Below, piece after piece: positions 35,771 to 45,130 of a DNA stretch of 64,000 nt (position 1 is its first letter; each line of letters opens with the position of its first letter). A program made the position numbers and the translations under genes. The stretch is from the NCBI GenBank assembly GCA_038405435.1, contig JBBYHZ010000004.1; one strand, given 5' to 3'. This DNA comes from Dryocola clanedunensis_A. Lineage in GTDB: Bacteria; Pseudomonadota; Gammaproteobacteria; Enterobacterales; Enterobacteriaceae. The notes beneath the pieces are model-generated. The model worked only from the letters and a program-made list of their open reading frames with translations, was not told where the DNA came from and did not search any database.

Positions 35771-36128
35771 GTTGTAAACGAGCCTTGTTGACTTAAATGT
35801 GAAGGAAGGGCGACGCAGATGCGTCAAACGCGCCAATTATAGGGAGTTCCGGCGGGTGATACCAGAGTAATGCTAAGTGACTGCTGATTTAGCTTAGGCA
35901 GGCGAAATATATCGTTCGAAACATCAACAATACGAAGGGATCGGCGGAGAATGTCATAAATGAAAATAAGCAGCGTTCAGCGGCACTTTTTATAACACGT
36001 TGATGTTAAATTATGAGCGCACGGCATAGGAATTGTAAAATCTTTGTACTAGCATAAAACGAAACAACTCATTTTTCTTGCATCCGGGCGTTGCACCTGG
36101 CGGCACTGCCTTAACGGATTTAGTGGGA
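35771..36128. promoter_or_regulatory. Divergent udk/dgcE intergenic region with a udk -10 element
   Basis: A 358-nt gene-free region. On the minus strand a perfect TATAAT (35836-35841) lies about 65 nt upstream of the udk start, with only a weak -35 match 17 nt before it. Toward dgcE the sequence is AT-rich (TTGTAAAATCTTTGTACTAG around 36035-36055), but no promoter is called with confidence. Confidence 0.45.
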
Positions 36129-39100
36129 ATGACCAAAACTAAAACAAATAATATTGTCGCCACCCCTCCCCTTTTGCTGCTGGCGGGCCTGGGTTTACTG
36201 AGTTTTGTGTTTACCCTTTACTCGCTGGAATTATCCCTGCTCGGCACCGTTCTGGCGCCGCTTTGGTTTCCGACCGCCATTATGATGGTGGCCTTCTTTC
36301 GCAACCCGCTCCGCCTGTGGCTGCCGGTCATTGTTGCCTGTTCAGCAGGCAGTCTGGCGGCGTCCGCCGTGCTGTTTCCGGTTAGCGAAATCAATCCCGG
36401 CTTCACCGCCATCAATATTGTCGAAGCGCTGACGGGGGCGGTGCTGATGCGTCGCTTCCTGGCGCCGGACAACCCGCTGCAAAATCTCAACAGCTGGGTA
36501 CGCCTGTCGCTTTGCAGCGCCGTGATCCCACCCGTTATCGGCGGGGCGTTGGCAATCTGGCTCACCGGAGCAGAAAGCGGGACGGAGACGAAAACTTTCT
36601 TCGTCTGGGTCCTGTCAGAGGCCATAGGCGCGATGGCCCTGCTGCCAACCGGCCTGCTATTTAAACCACACTTTTTGCTTAGCACCCGCCATCCAAAACA
36701 GCTGCTGGAGACAGCGCTGACGTTTATCGTCACCCTTGCGCTGAGCTGGCTGGCGCTGCGCTTTATGCCCTGGCCCTTTACCTTCATCATCGTCTTCCTG
36801 ATGTGGAGCGCCATTCGCCTGCCTCGCCTGGAAGCCTTTATTATCTTCCTTGGCACGCTGATGGTGGTCTCTGCCATGATGGCCACTAACAACGTCTCGA
36901 TGTTGGCCCCTCACGCCACCATCGTAGATAACGCCCCCTGGCTGCCCTTCCTGATGATCCTGCTGCCCGCCAACGTCATGACCATGGTGATGTACTCGTT
37001 CAGGGAAGAGCGCAAGCATATCACCGAGAGCGAGGCACGCTTTCGTAATGCGATGGAGTATTCCGCCATCGGCATGGCGCTGGTCGCCATTGAAGGCCAG
37101 TGGATTCAGGTTAATAAATCCCTGTGTAACTTTCTGGGCTACACCCCGGCCCAGCTCCGGTCGCTCACCTTCCAGCAAATTACCTATCCGGAAGACCTGC
37201 ACGCTGACCTCGTCCAGCTGGAAAAACTGGTTTCCGGTGAGCTGAATAGCTATTCGATGGAAAAACGCTACTACACCAGCAAAGGTGACGTAGTGTGGGC
37301 ATTACTGGCCGTTTCAGTCGTGAGGGATACCGACGGCTCCCCGCTCTATCTGATTGCCCAGATTGAAGATATTAACGACCTCAAGCATACGGAGTGGGTT
37401 AACAAACGCCTGATGGAACGTATTACGCTGGCGAACGAAGCAGGCGGCATCGGCATCTGGGAGTGGGATTTAACCAACGATGTGCTCAGCTGGGACAAAC
37501 GCATGTTTGAGCTCTACGAAGTTGCTCCCCACCTGAAGCCGACCTACCAGATTTGGGCCGAGTGCCTGCTGCCTGAGGATTTACCCGAAGCGGAAAAAGT
37601 GGTTCATGACTCCCTGCGGGCGCGCATCCCTTTCAAAATTGAATACCGTATAAAAGTGAAGGATGGCATTCGCCATATCCGCTCGCTGGCCAACCGGGTG
37701 CTCAATAAAAATGGCGATGTAGAGCGCCTGCTTGGCATCAATCTGGACATGACGGAGGTCAAGCAGCTGAACGAAGCGCTCTATCAGGAGAAAGAGCGTT
37801 TGCACATCACGCTGGACTCCATCGGCGAAGCGGTGATCTGTACCGATATCGACATGAACGTCACCTTTATGAACCCGGTGGCGGAAAAGCTAAGCGGCTG
37901 GCCGCAGGCGAGCGCCACAGGTCAGCATATCCTGTCGATTCTGCGCATTACCTTTGGTGACAATGGGCCGGTCATGGAGAACATCCACAGCGGTGATTTC
38001 TCCCGTATGGCCATCGAGCAGGACGTGGTCCTGCACTGCCGTAACGGCGGCAGCCACGACATTCATTACAGCATTACGCCATTAACCACGCTGGATGGCC
38101 AGAGCATCGGCTCCGTGCTGGTTATCCAGGACGTGACCGAGTCGCGTAAAATGCTTAAACAGCTGAGCTACAGCGCCTCCCATGACAGCCTCACGCATCT
38201 TGCCAACCGGGTGAGCTTCGAAAACCACCTGAAGCGGCTGCTGCAAAGCGCGGCGGAAAATCGCCAGCGCCATGCGCTGGTCTTTATCGACCTGGACCGG
38301 TTCAAAGCGGTGAACGACAGCGCGGGCCATGCGGCGGGAGACGCGCTGCTGCGCGAACTGGCTTCACTTATGCTCAGCATGCTGCGCACCGGAGATTTCC
38401 TGGCACGCCTGGGCGGCGACGAGTTTGGCCTGCTGCTGCCGGACTGCTCGGCGGACAGCGCCCGCCATATCTCAGAGCGCATTATCAAGAGTATTAACGA
38501 CTATCACTTCGTCTGGGAAGGCAGACTACACCGCATCGGTGCCAGCGCCGGGATCACGCAGATTGACGCGGATAACCGCATTGCCTCCGAGGTCCTCTCA
38601 CAGGCGGATATCGCCTGCTATGCCTCCAAGCACGGCGGCCGCGGGCGCGTCAGCCTCTATGAAGCGCAGCAGCTAATGCAGAACAGCCGCAGCGCGCTGC
38701 CCATCGATGAACAGTGGCGCATCATCAATGATAATCCGATGCTGATGATTGCGCAGGCCATCGCCCCCCCGCGCGTGCCGGAATCCACCAGCTTCTATCT
38801 GCTGCAGCTGAAATTCTGGAACAGCGAAGGTGAGGTGCTGGACGAGCAGGCCCTGCGCAGCGGTATTACCGACAACGAACTCCACCTGGCCCTGGACCGC
38901 CGGGTATTCAACGAGTTCTTCCGTGATTTTGCCCAGCAGCTTGCACTGAAAGGGTTCGGCGTGGCGCTGCCGCTCTCCAGCGCCGGGCTTGCCAGCAGCG
39001 GCTTCATCGACGAGCTTTTAAATCTGCTTTCCCTCAGCCCGCTGCCAGCACGCCTGCTGCATTTACAGGTTGGCTGCGAGGTACTCATGACAGAAGACGG

Positions 39101-39458
39101 AAATATTCGGGAGAATCTGCAGCGTCTGCGCAGGCATGGCTGCCAGCTGGTGCTGACGCAGGTGGGGCGCGATCTGGATATTTTCGACAAGATTAGCCGC
39201 CAGGATTTCAGCTACCTCGTCGTGGACAGCGAGCTGATTCAGAACATCCACTGCAATTTAATGGATGAGATGATGGTCACCATCGTGCACGGCCACGCCC
39301 AGCGCCTGAAGATTCAGACCATCGCCGGTCCCGCCGATATGCCGCTGATAATGGACACCCTTTCCGGCATCGGCGTAGACATGATCTATGGGGAAACCAT
39401 CAGCCTGCCGCAGCCGCTGGGAATGCTGCTGAGCACCAGCTATTTCGCGATTAACTAA
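36129..39458 (+). CDS. dgcE: DgcE (YegE), membrane diguanylate cyclase
   Basis: A 1109-aa protein (1105 in E. coli). An N-terminal MASE1 membrane domain (about 1-300, up to ten segments) is followed by three PAS/PAC modules (about 305-665), a GGDEF domain with LGGDEFG (GGDEF 762-766) preceded at the normal five residues by the RxxD inhibitory site RTGD, and a degenerate EAL domain lacking the EAL triad. It makes cyclic di-GMP; in E. coli it is the top input of the DgcE-PdeR-DgcM-CsgD curli/cellulose switch. The start at 36129 (ATG) was chosen; an in-frame GTG at 36123 is possible. Confidence 0.95.
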   Translation: MTKTKTNNIVATPPLLLLAGLGLLSFVFTLYSLELSLLGTVLAPLWFPTAIMMVAFFRNPLRLWLPVIVACSAGSLAASAVLFPVSEINPGFTAINIVEALTGAVLMRRFLAPDNPLQNLNSWVRLSLCSAVIPPVIGGALAIWLTGAESGTETKTFFVWVLSEAIGAMALLPTGLLFKPHFLLSTRHPKQLLETALTFIVTLALSWLALRFMPWPFTFIIVFLMWSAIRLPRLEAFIIFLGTLMVVSAMMATNNVSMLAPHATIVDNAPWLPFLMILLPANVMTMVMYSFREERKHITESEARFRNAMEYSAIGMALVAIEGQWIQVNKSLCNFLGYTPAQLRSLTFQQITYPEDLHADLVQLEKLVSGELNSYSMEKRYYTSKGDVVWALLAVSVVRDTDGSPLYLIAQIEDINDLKHTEWVNKRLMERITLANEAGGIGIWEWDLTNDVLSWDKRMFELYEVAPHLKPTYQIWAECLLPEDLPEAEKVVHDSLRARIPFKIEYRIKVKDGIRHIRSLANRVLNKNGDVERLLGINLDMTEVKQLNEALYQEKERLHITLDSIGEAVICTDIDMNVTFMNPVAEKLSGWPQASATGQHILSILRITFGDNGPVMENIHSGDFSRMAIEQDVVLHCRNGGSHDIHYSITPLTTLDGQSIGSVLVIQDVTESRKMLKQLSYSASHDSLTHLANRVSFENHLKRLLQSAAENRQRHALVFIDLDRFKAVNDSAGHAAGDALLRELASLMLSMLRTGDFLARLGGDEFGLLLPDCSADSARHISERIIKSINDYHFVWEGRLHRIGASAGITQIDADNRIASEVLSQADIACYASKHGGRGRVSLYEAQQLMQNSRSALPIDEQWRIINDNPMLMIAQAIAPPRVPESTSFYLLQLKFWNSEGEVLDEQALRSGITDNELHLALDRRVFNEFFRDFAQQLALKGFGVALPLSSAGLASSGFIDELLNLLSLSPLPARLLHLQVGCEVLMTEDGNIRENLQRLRRHGCQLVLTQVGRDLDIFDKISRQDFSYLVVDSELIQNIHCNLMDEMMVTIVHGHAQRLKIQTIAGPADMPLIMDTLSGIGVDMIYGETISLPQPLGMLLSTSYFAIN

Positions 39459-39482
39459 TGAGATCTTACCTGGGCGGATAAG

Positions 39483-39511
39483 AAAACGGCGCCTCATCCG
39501 CGCCGTTTTTT
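39483..39511. terminator. Bidirectional terminator between dgcE and the sugar cassette
   Basis: AAAACGGCGC/GCGCCGTTTT arms with a 7-nt loop. A-run on one side and T-run on the other make it usable on both strands, between convergent dgcE and the dehydratase gene. Confidence 0.88.
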
Positions 39512-39524
39512 CATTTTTAATGAC

Positions 39525-41414
39525 TTATGCTTCGCGGGCTTTTAACCACAGTACATCGCAAATTTCATCAGTTGGTTTGAATCCGGTTGGGGCCTGCAAT
39601 AAAAGCTCCCTGATTCGATGCTGATTGAATTCTGTGCACGCAATGTCCAGCTCCTCAATGTACTCTTTAAGCTCATTCCATGGCAGCATCACTTCGTTTG
39701 CCGTCATGATTCTTGGATGCTGGGTGCGCAGGACGCTGTCTCCAATCAACAGCTCCTCGAAGAGTTTTTCACCCGGACGTAAACCGGTTGTTTTGATCTC
39801 GATGTCGCCATTGACGTTAGTCTCGTCGCGGATGGTTAAGCCACTTAGCGTAACCATTCGGTGCGCCAGATCGATGATTTTAACCGGCTCTCCCATATCC
39901 AGTACAAATACGTCGCCGCCGCTTCCCATAGCACCTGCCTGAATAACCAGCTGAGCGGCTTCCGGTATGGTCATGAAGTAACGGATGATATCCGGGTGAG
40001 TCAGCGTAATCGGGCCACCGGCATCAATCTGCTTCTCAAAAAGCGGCACAACGGAACCCGAAGATCCCAGTACGTTACCGAATCGAACCATACTGAAAAG
40101 GGTAGAAGGCTGCTGAGCAGAAAGCGCCTGAAGCACCAGTTCGGCCATGCGCTTTGTCGCGCCCATGGTATTAGTTGGTCGAACAGCTTTGTCAGTGGAA
40201 ATCAGAACAAAATTCGGGACCTGGCACTTAATCGCAGCCTGGGCGCAGGCCAGCGTGCCAAAGACATTGTTGCGTACGCCATCGGTAACGTTATATTCGA
40301 CCAGCGGCACGTGCTTATAAGCGGCTGCGTGGTAAATAGTCTGCACGTGGAAACTTGTCAGGACACGCTCAAGATGCTGCTGATTTTGCACGTTTCCGAG
40401 AACAGGATATAAAACAATATCCAGCTTTTCCTCGGCAATGTAGGCAGATAGCTCGCGCTCAATCGCATAGAGTGAAAACTCCGACATTTCAAAAAGAACC
40501 AGCGTTTTCGGCCCGTTGCGCAAAATCTGCCTGCACAGTTCAGAACCAATAGAACCACCGGCACCGGTCACCATAACCACTTTACCGGTGATATTCCTGG
40601 AGATCAGTTCAGGCACTGGATCGACCGGATCGCGGCCCAGTAAATCGGTAATAGAAACTTTCTGCAGGCTATCTATGCGGGCTTTCCCCTCCACGAGATC
40701 GACCATGCCCGGTATCGACAGCACTTCACAAGGCAGGCCTTCAAGCATGGTGATAACTTCGTTCTTACGTGCACGGGTGGCGCTGGGCATAGCCAAGAGG
40801 ATTTTTTTTACTTCATATTTTTGCACTAACCAGGCGAGTTTTTCCGGCGGATAAACAGTTACGCCGTGCATCACGCTTCCCTGCAACCGGGGATTATCAT
40901 CAACAAACGCCACTGGATAATATTCCGCAGCCTGGCTCAACGCGGGAAGCAGCTGCCGGCCAGATGCCCCGGCACCATAGATAATCACCTTTGTACCCAG
41001 CCTTAATCCCCGGTTTACAATCATTCGCAGCGCGAGTCGAGAGCCGCTAATCAGCAGAACCCCGAAGGAGAAATAGATAAACGGAATGGTGCGGGGTAGA
41101 TAAAGGTTGGTATAAAACGCCGCGATGATGAGCAGGATTGAAGAAGCGACCATTCCCGCCGCGACGGCGACAAAAACTTTAGCGGTGATGTAACGGATAA
41201 CCGCCCGATATAATCCAAGCTTTACAAAGAAAGCCAGGGTAATCAGGATAATAGAAAAAATAAGCTGCCAGTGCGCCAGGCTGGTAAGCGGGGTCATGGA
41301 GTCTATGCGCACCCAGAATGCAAACCAGAACGCAAAAAGCAGAAGAACAATATCAATCCCCAGGGTAATCAGTCTTTTTGCCGGTCTGGGTAAGGTCAAT
41401 AAAAACGTTAGCAT
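39525..41414 (-). CDS. WbpM/PglF/CapD-type UDP-HexNAc 4,6-dehydratase
   Basis: A 629-aa membrane-bound nucleotide-sugar dehydratase. About four N-terminal membrane segments (about 10-115) and a CoA-binding-like Rossmann domain (VIIYGAGASGRQLLPAL) precede the catalytic extended SDR domain. That domain has VTGAGGSIGSELCRQ and STDKAVRPTNTMGATKRMAE, in which the usual Tyr of Y-x3-K is Met, as in WbpM. The known family reaction is UDP-GlcNAc to UDP-4-keto-6-deoxy-GlcNAc. The ATG at 41414 was chosen; a GTG four codons earlier is an alternative. It is last in a four-gene operon with visibly lower GC than the backbone. Confidence 0.88.
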   Translation of the reverse strand: MLTFLLTLPRPAKRLITLGIDIVLLLFAFWFAFWVRIDSMTPLTSLAHWQLIFSIILITLAFFVKLGLYRAVIRYITAKVFVAVAAGMVASSILLIIAAFYTNLYLPRTIPFIYFSFGVLLISGSRLALRMIVNRGLRLGTKVIIYGAGASGRQLLPALSQAAEYYPVAFVDDNPRLQGSVMHGVTVYPPEKLAWLVQKYEVKKILLAMPSATRARKNEVITMLEGLPCEVLSIPGMVDLVEGKARIDSLQKVSITDLLGRDPVDPVPELISRNITGKVVMVTGAGGSIGSELCRQILRNGPKTLVLFEMSEFSLYAIERELSAYIAEEKLDIVLYPVLGNVQNQQHLERVLTSFHVQTIYHAAAYKHVPLVEYNVTDGVRNNVFGTLACAQAAIKCQVPNFVLISTDKAVRPTNTMGATKRMAELVLQALSAQQPSTLFSMVRFGNVLGSSGSVVPLFEKQIDAGGPITLTHPDIIRYFMTIPEAAQLVIQAGAMGSGGDVFVLDMGEPVKIIDLAHRMVTLSGLTIRDETNVNGDIEIKTTGLRPGEKLFEELLIGDSVLRTQHPRIMTANEVMLPWNELKEYIEELDIACTEFNQHRIRELLLQAPTGFKPTDEICDVLWLKAREA

Positions 41415-41439
41415 AGTTTTAACCACTTCATTCTGAGCA

Positions 41440-42027
41440 TCATGCTCGTGAGTTCAAAGTTGATCCAGGAGCGCAGACAGCAAAAGCCTCTGCAAATGCG
41501 CCAAAGCCACCACGTGACCCTGCCTGTACAAAAGCACTTTTTCCGATGTGACAACCTCCCGCCAGCTGCACGCCCACCCCGAGATGGGCGAAATCCTCTA
41601 TGACACCATCATGGTCCACCGTTGAGTTGCAGTTAATGATAGTGCCCTCGCCTGTCTGCACGTTGGCACCGATCACCACCCCCGCAAATACCACGCTACC
41701 CTTTCCCAGCCGAGCTGAGGAACTGACCCATGCTCGTGGGTGTACCAGGGTGGCGAGTGCAAGGCCTTCTGCTTGCAGCTCAGCGTGCAGCTTTTCCCTG
41801 ACGCCGTTGTTACCAATCCCGATGATGGCGTGGGTGAAAGATGCTTGATATTTTTTGAGGTGATCCATGCGACCGACTATCGGCAGCACCGAGGGGGCAT
41901 CGGGCTCCCATGAGTCATCCAGGAAAGCGATGTTTGAGTAGGTGCCTGTCAAAGCAGCCAGTTCAGCTATGGAACGACCGTGCCCCCCCGCACCCAAAAT
42001 CAGCAAACTTTTGTCCACGACTATCAC
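41440..42027 (-). CDS. PglD/NeuD-family sugar acyltransferase with aberrant C-terminus
   Basis: A 195-aa protein. The N-terminal Rossmann-like nucleotide-sugar domain (SLLILGAGGHGRSIAELAAL, FLDDSWEP) and left-handed beta-helix repeats (SSARLGKGSVVFAGVVIGAN, IINCNSTVDHDGVIEDFAHL with the catalytic His) are typical of PglD. After CHIGKSAFVQAGS the chain becomes RGGFGAFAEAFAVCAPGSTL and stops, with no sign of the final helix coils and VGNPA-like end found in the family. The other two frames do not restore it. It may be truncated and inactive. It overlaps the upstream gene by 4 nt. No aminotransferase to supply a 4-amino sugar is present in the operon. Confidence 0.75.
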   Translation of the reverse strand: MIVVDKSLLILGAGGHGRSIAELAALTGTYSNIAFLDDSWEPDAPSVLPIVGRMDHLKKYQASFTHAIIGIGNNGVREKLHAELQAEGLALATLVHPRAWVSSSARLGKGSVVFAGVVIGANVQTGEGTIINCNSTVDHDGVIEDFAHLGVGVQLAGGCHIGKSAFVQAGSRGGFGAFAEAFAVCAPGSTLNSRA

Positions 42028-43055
42028 CGATCCTTGTCTTTAACACCGGCGCCAAAGCGGTACGCAAGCACTACAAGCGGCAGCCAGGCAATCACGACGC
42101 CAACGACGCCGGTAACGCTACCGGTAGCAATGAGCATAGCGAGAGGGAACAGCCAGACCACGTTAATGACAAATGCGCCAAGGGTGACGGGTTTGTGCGA
42201 GCCAAACTTCCGGGCAAGGATTTGATAAGTATGGCTGGCATGCGCCTCGTAAACTTTTTTGCCACCAATAAGACGGCGTAACAGCGTGACGGTAGCATCA
42301 ACAATAAAGACGCCAAGCAGGCAAATTTCAGCCAGGAAAAGTTTACTGTCCAGCAAGGCAACGTGCAGAACGATAAGACCAATAGTGATCCCCAGGAAGC
42401 CGCTGCCAGCATCGCCCATAAATATTTTTGCCGTCGGGAAATTCCAGAAAATAAAGCCCAGTGCCGCACAGCCGAGCAAAGCCATTATGGCGAACTGGCT
42501 GGTTTCCATACCGTCCGGCACGCTGAACATGATCATCAGGCCAGAAAGTAATGCGAACATAATGGCTTCCATGCTGGCCAGGCCATTGATACCGTCCATA
42601 AAGTTATACAGATTTAGCATCCACGCCAGGTAAACCAGGCCAAAGATCATCCCCAGCCAGCCAGCAGAAAGCGGATATCCGAAAAGGTCAATAACCGGGA
42701 ACTGTCCGAGGAAATACAAACCTGAGGCCGCGGCCAGAAAATGCATTAATAACCGCCAGCGGGCTGCAATATGACCGTGATCGTCCAGAAAACCGACCAC
42801 AGCGGTTACCACACCGGCAATGAATAATGACAGCATCTGCGATACGGGGACAAAACCGAGGGCACATAACACTACGATGCCAATCAGGAAACTAATGACG
42901 ATCGCAACGCCGCCTCCACGAGGGGTCGGAACTGAATGTGAACTTCGTTGATTAGGGACATCAATGACATTATTTTTTAATGCATATATGCGAAGCCCCC
43001 AGGTCAGCGCGAAAGAGCATGCAAATATGGCTACTGCAACGATCGGTTCCAGCAT
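42024..43055 (-). CDS. WbpL/WecA-family polyprenyl-phosphate sugar-1-phosphate transferase
   Basis: A 343-aa polytopic membrane enzyme of the MraY/WecA family with about 10-11 membrane segments. Motifs: IDVPNQRSSHSVPTPRGGGV, FLDDHG (Asp pair), LYNFMDGINGLASMEA, NFPTAKIFMGDAGSGFLG and the cytoplasmic loop RRLIGGKKVYEAHASHTYQI. It transfers a HexNAc-1-P to undecaprenyl phosphate to start a surface glycan. The loop and gene context favour the WbpL subgroup (D-FucNAc or D-QuiNAc donor) over WecA. It overlaps the genes on both sides (1 nt and 4 nt). Confidence 0.87.
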   Translation of the reverse strand: MLEPIVAVAIFACSFALTWGLRIYALKNNVIDVPNQRSSHSVPTPRGGGVAIVISFLIGIVVLCALGFVPVSQMLSLFIAGVVTAVVGFLDDHGHIAARWRLLMHFLAAASGLYFLGQFPVIDLFGYPLSAGWLGMIFGLVYLAWMLNLYNFMDGINGLASMEAIMFALLSGLMIMFSVPDGMETSQFAIMALLGCAALGFIFWNFPTAKIFMGDAGSGFLGITIGLIVLHVALLDSKLFLAEICLLGVFIVDATVTLLRRLIGGKKVYEAHASHTYQILARKFGSHKPVTLGAFVINVVWLFPLAMLIATGSVTGVVGVVIAWLPLVVLAYRFGAGVKDKDR

Positions 43056-43999
43056 TAGTTTTGTTCCTTAGAATAATACGCCGCGGTTTTTTTCATCGTC
43101 TCACGAAGGGTGACGGGTGGCTGCCAGCTAAGAAGGCGTGAGGCTTTTGTGGCATCAATATCCAGCGAACCAAAGAGTTGTTCATAGATGTTCGATTTCC
43201 CTGCGGCCGTTAATGCTAGTTTTAAAATAGACGACGGGAACCACACAAGCCTGGCGGGTTTGTTCATACCTTCTGCAAAAGCAGAGATGATCTCTTCGGT
43301 CGTAGGCTTATCCGTATCTGCCAACAAAAAGAGTTCATTTTTAGCTAACGGGTTTTGAATGCAGGCGAGGATAAAACCGGTCACATTCGCTAAGGAAACC
43401 ATACCGCGTTTGTTTTTAACGCCTTTGAAAGGGAGTGGAAGGCCGCTTTTAACTAATTTAAGCAATCTGCGTATATTACCCGGTGCATTCTCACCGCAAA
43501 TCAGAGCCGGGCGAATCACAGTGATCGCCATAGGCCCTTCAGCAAATTGTTCTTTCAGTGCCAGCTCGGCTTCTAATTTTGAAACGGCATAGTCAGAGGT
43601 GGGTGCAGGCGTTGAATGTTCGCTAAACGGTACGCCTGATGTTGCATTACCATTGACGCCGATGGAGCTGATAAAGATGAAGTGTTTAACCCCTGCAGCC
43701 TGCGCATCATGGGCGAGCTTGAGGGTGGCATCGCGATTAACCCGACGAAACTCGGCTAATTTATCCGCCGCAGTGTCGTTCATCATATGGGCGCGGCCCG
43801 CGGTGTGGACCACAACATCACAGCCAGCCAGAGCAACAGACCAGTCAGTTTGCTCTGAAATCTCTCCGATGTTGATCAGCTCAGGGGCCGCCTGCAATGA
43901 ACGCCGGGTAGTTCCTGAAACATCATAGTTGTTAGCTTTGAGTTCGCTCATCAGCTTACTGCCGACAAACCCCGTAGCCCCCGTCACAAGTATTTTCAC
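43055..43999 (-). CDS. WbpV-like NDP-sugar epimerase/4-ketoreductase
   Basis: A 314-aa extended SDR enzyme: Rossmann motif VTGATGFVGSKLMSEL, catalytic Ser in FISSIGVNG and Y-x3-K in SDYAVSKLEAE. Such WbpV/WreQ-like enzymes reduce the 4-keto intermediate made by a WbpM dehydratase, giving UDP-D-QuiNAc or UDP-D-FucNAc. The start is GTG (43997-43999) preceded by AGGG at good spacing. It is the first gene of the operon with the WbpL-, PglD- and WbpM-like genes. Confidence 0.83.
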   Translation of the reverse strand: MKILVTGATGFVGSKLMSELKANNYDVSGTTRRSLQAAPELINIGEISEQTDWSVALAGCDVVVHTAGRAHMMNDTAADKLAEFRRVNRDATLKLAHDAQAAGVKHFIFISSIGVNGNATSGVPFSEHSTPAPTSDYAVSKLEAELALKEQFAEGPMAITVIRPALICGENAPGNIRRLLKLVKSGLPLPFKGVKNKRGMVSLANVTGFILACIQNPLAKNELFLLADTDKPTTEEIISAFAEGMNKPARLVWFPSSILKLALTAAGKSNIYEQLFGSLDIDATKASRLLSWQPPVTLRETMKKTAAYYSKEQN

Positions 44000-44151
44000 A
44001 ATTTACCCTATCAAAGTTTAAGCACTACAAACGTTGTTCAAAATTATTGCTGATAAAAACTTTTATAAAAGCTTAATCAAAAGATTTTCATACTTAAGGA
44101 AGGGAGATACAAGTTGAATTCTTTTTTTCAGGCCTGTAGCTCTTATTTAGG

Positions 44152-44997
44152 TCAGATTTCCGGCAGCCAGCCGTCGCTGTACCAGATGTGCAGCAGGGCA
44201 TACGACCGCCACGGATGCCAGCGTTCGGCGTAGCGGCGGATCTGTGCCGGGGTCATGCCGGGGAAGCGCTGCTTGATAAGGTAGTCATCCGGTAAAAAGA
44301 TATCGCTCGCCTGCCAGCCGCGCAGGGCGAAGTAGTTCGCCGTCCAGCGGCCGATGCCCGGCAGCGTGATTAACTGTTTAACCCCCTGCCCGACGTCCTC
44401 GGGCAGGGTAAGCGGAAATTCTCCTGCATCCACCAGCCGCGCCACATTGATAATCGCTTCCCCACGCCTGAGCGGCATGCCCAGCGTTTTCAACTCTTCC
44501 GGCGTCAGCGCAGCCAGGCGGCTGGCCTGCGGAAAAAGCTGCCAGCCTGGGAAGCCGGCAAGGGGTTCGCCATAACGTTCCGCCAGTTTACCGGCGAGTT
44601 TCGCCGCCATCGCCACGCTTACCAGCTGGCCAAGAATCGCACGAATCGCCTGTTCGAAGGCGTCCATACTCCCCGGCAGGCGCAGGCCGGGACGGGCTTT
44701 AGCGAGTTCGCCCAGGCTCTCCAGCACCGGCTGCGGCTGACGGCTGAGATCGAGCAATTTTTGCACCTTGATCAGCACTTCATTTGCCACGGGCAGCAGC
44801 CCGTCGGTGATGCTGACCTTCAGCACACAGCGGGCCTCATCAGGCTCTAACGTGATAAGCCCGCTGTGGCTGCCCACGGCGAAACTTCGGCAATAGTGGT
44901 TATCATTGACGGTCTCAATACCGTAAACCGCACGGGCGGCGAGAAAGCCAAACATCCACTGCCAGTCATAGGGTGGCGTGTATTTAAGTTCGAACAT
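44152..44997 (-). CDS. alkA: AlkA, 3-methyladenine DNA glycosylase II
   Basis: A 281-aa base-excision repair enzyme (282 in E. coli) removing alkylated purines and pyrimidines. The N-terminal AlkA domain starts YTPPYDWQWMFGFLAARAV. The helix-hairpin-helix-GPD motif LPGIGRWTANYFALRGW is followed by the catalytic aspartate (Asp238 in FLPDDYLIKQRF). It is divergent from yegD. No convincing Ada box was found in the short upstream region. Confidence 0.96.
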   Translation of the reverse strand: MFELKYTPPYDWQWMFGFLAARAVYGIETVNDNHYCRSFAVGSHSGLITLEPDEARCVLKVSITDGLLPVANEVLIKVQKLLDLSRQPQPVLESLGELAKARPGLRLPGSMDAFEQAIRAILGQLVSVAMAAKLAGKLAERYGEPLAGFPGWQLFPQASRLAALTPEELKTLGMPLRRGEAIINVARLVDAGEFPLTLPEDVGQGVKQLITLPGIGRWTANYFALRGWQASDIFLPDDYLIKQRFPGMTPAQIRRYAERWHPWRSYALLHIWYSDGWLPEI

Positions 44998-45130
44998 GAT
45001 CGATTCCCCCGGATTTTTATGGGGTTAGCATAATAGCAAACGCGGATTTCCGCCTTGCTTTGATATTCAGTTGCCCGCACGCACGCATTCCGCTAAAGTC
45101 GCCCCCCTTCTCACCGGCATGGGGATTTTT

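Noticed and set aside
38900..39458. Active EAL phosphodiesterase domain at the end of DgcE
   Set aside because: The EAL triad and metal-binding residues are not visible; the same degenerate tail exists in E. coli DgcE.
39495..44151. Mobile element or prophage ends around the dgcE-alkA cassette
   Set aside because: No integrase, transposase, direct-repeat ends or tRNA were found. Only the lower GC and gene content suggest transfer.
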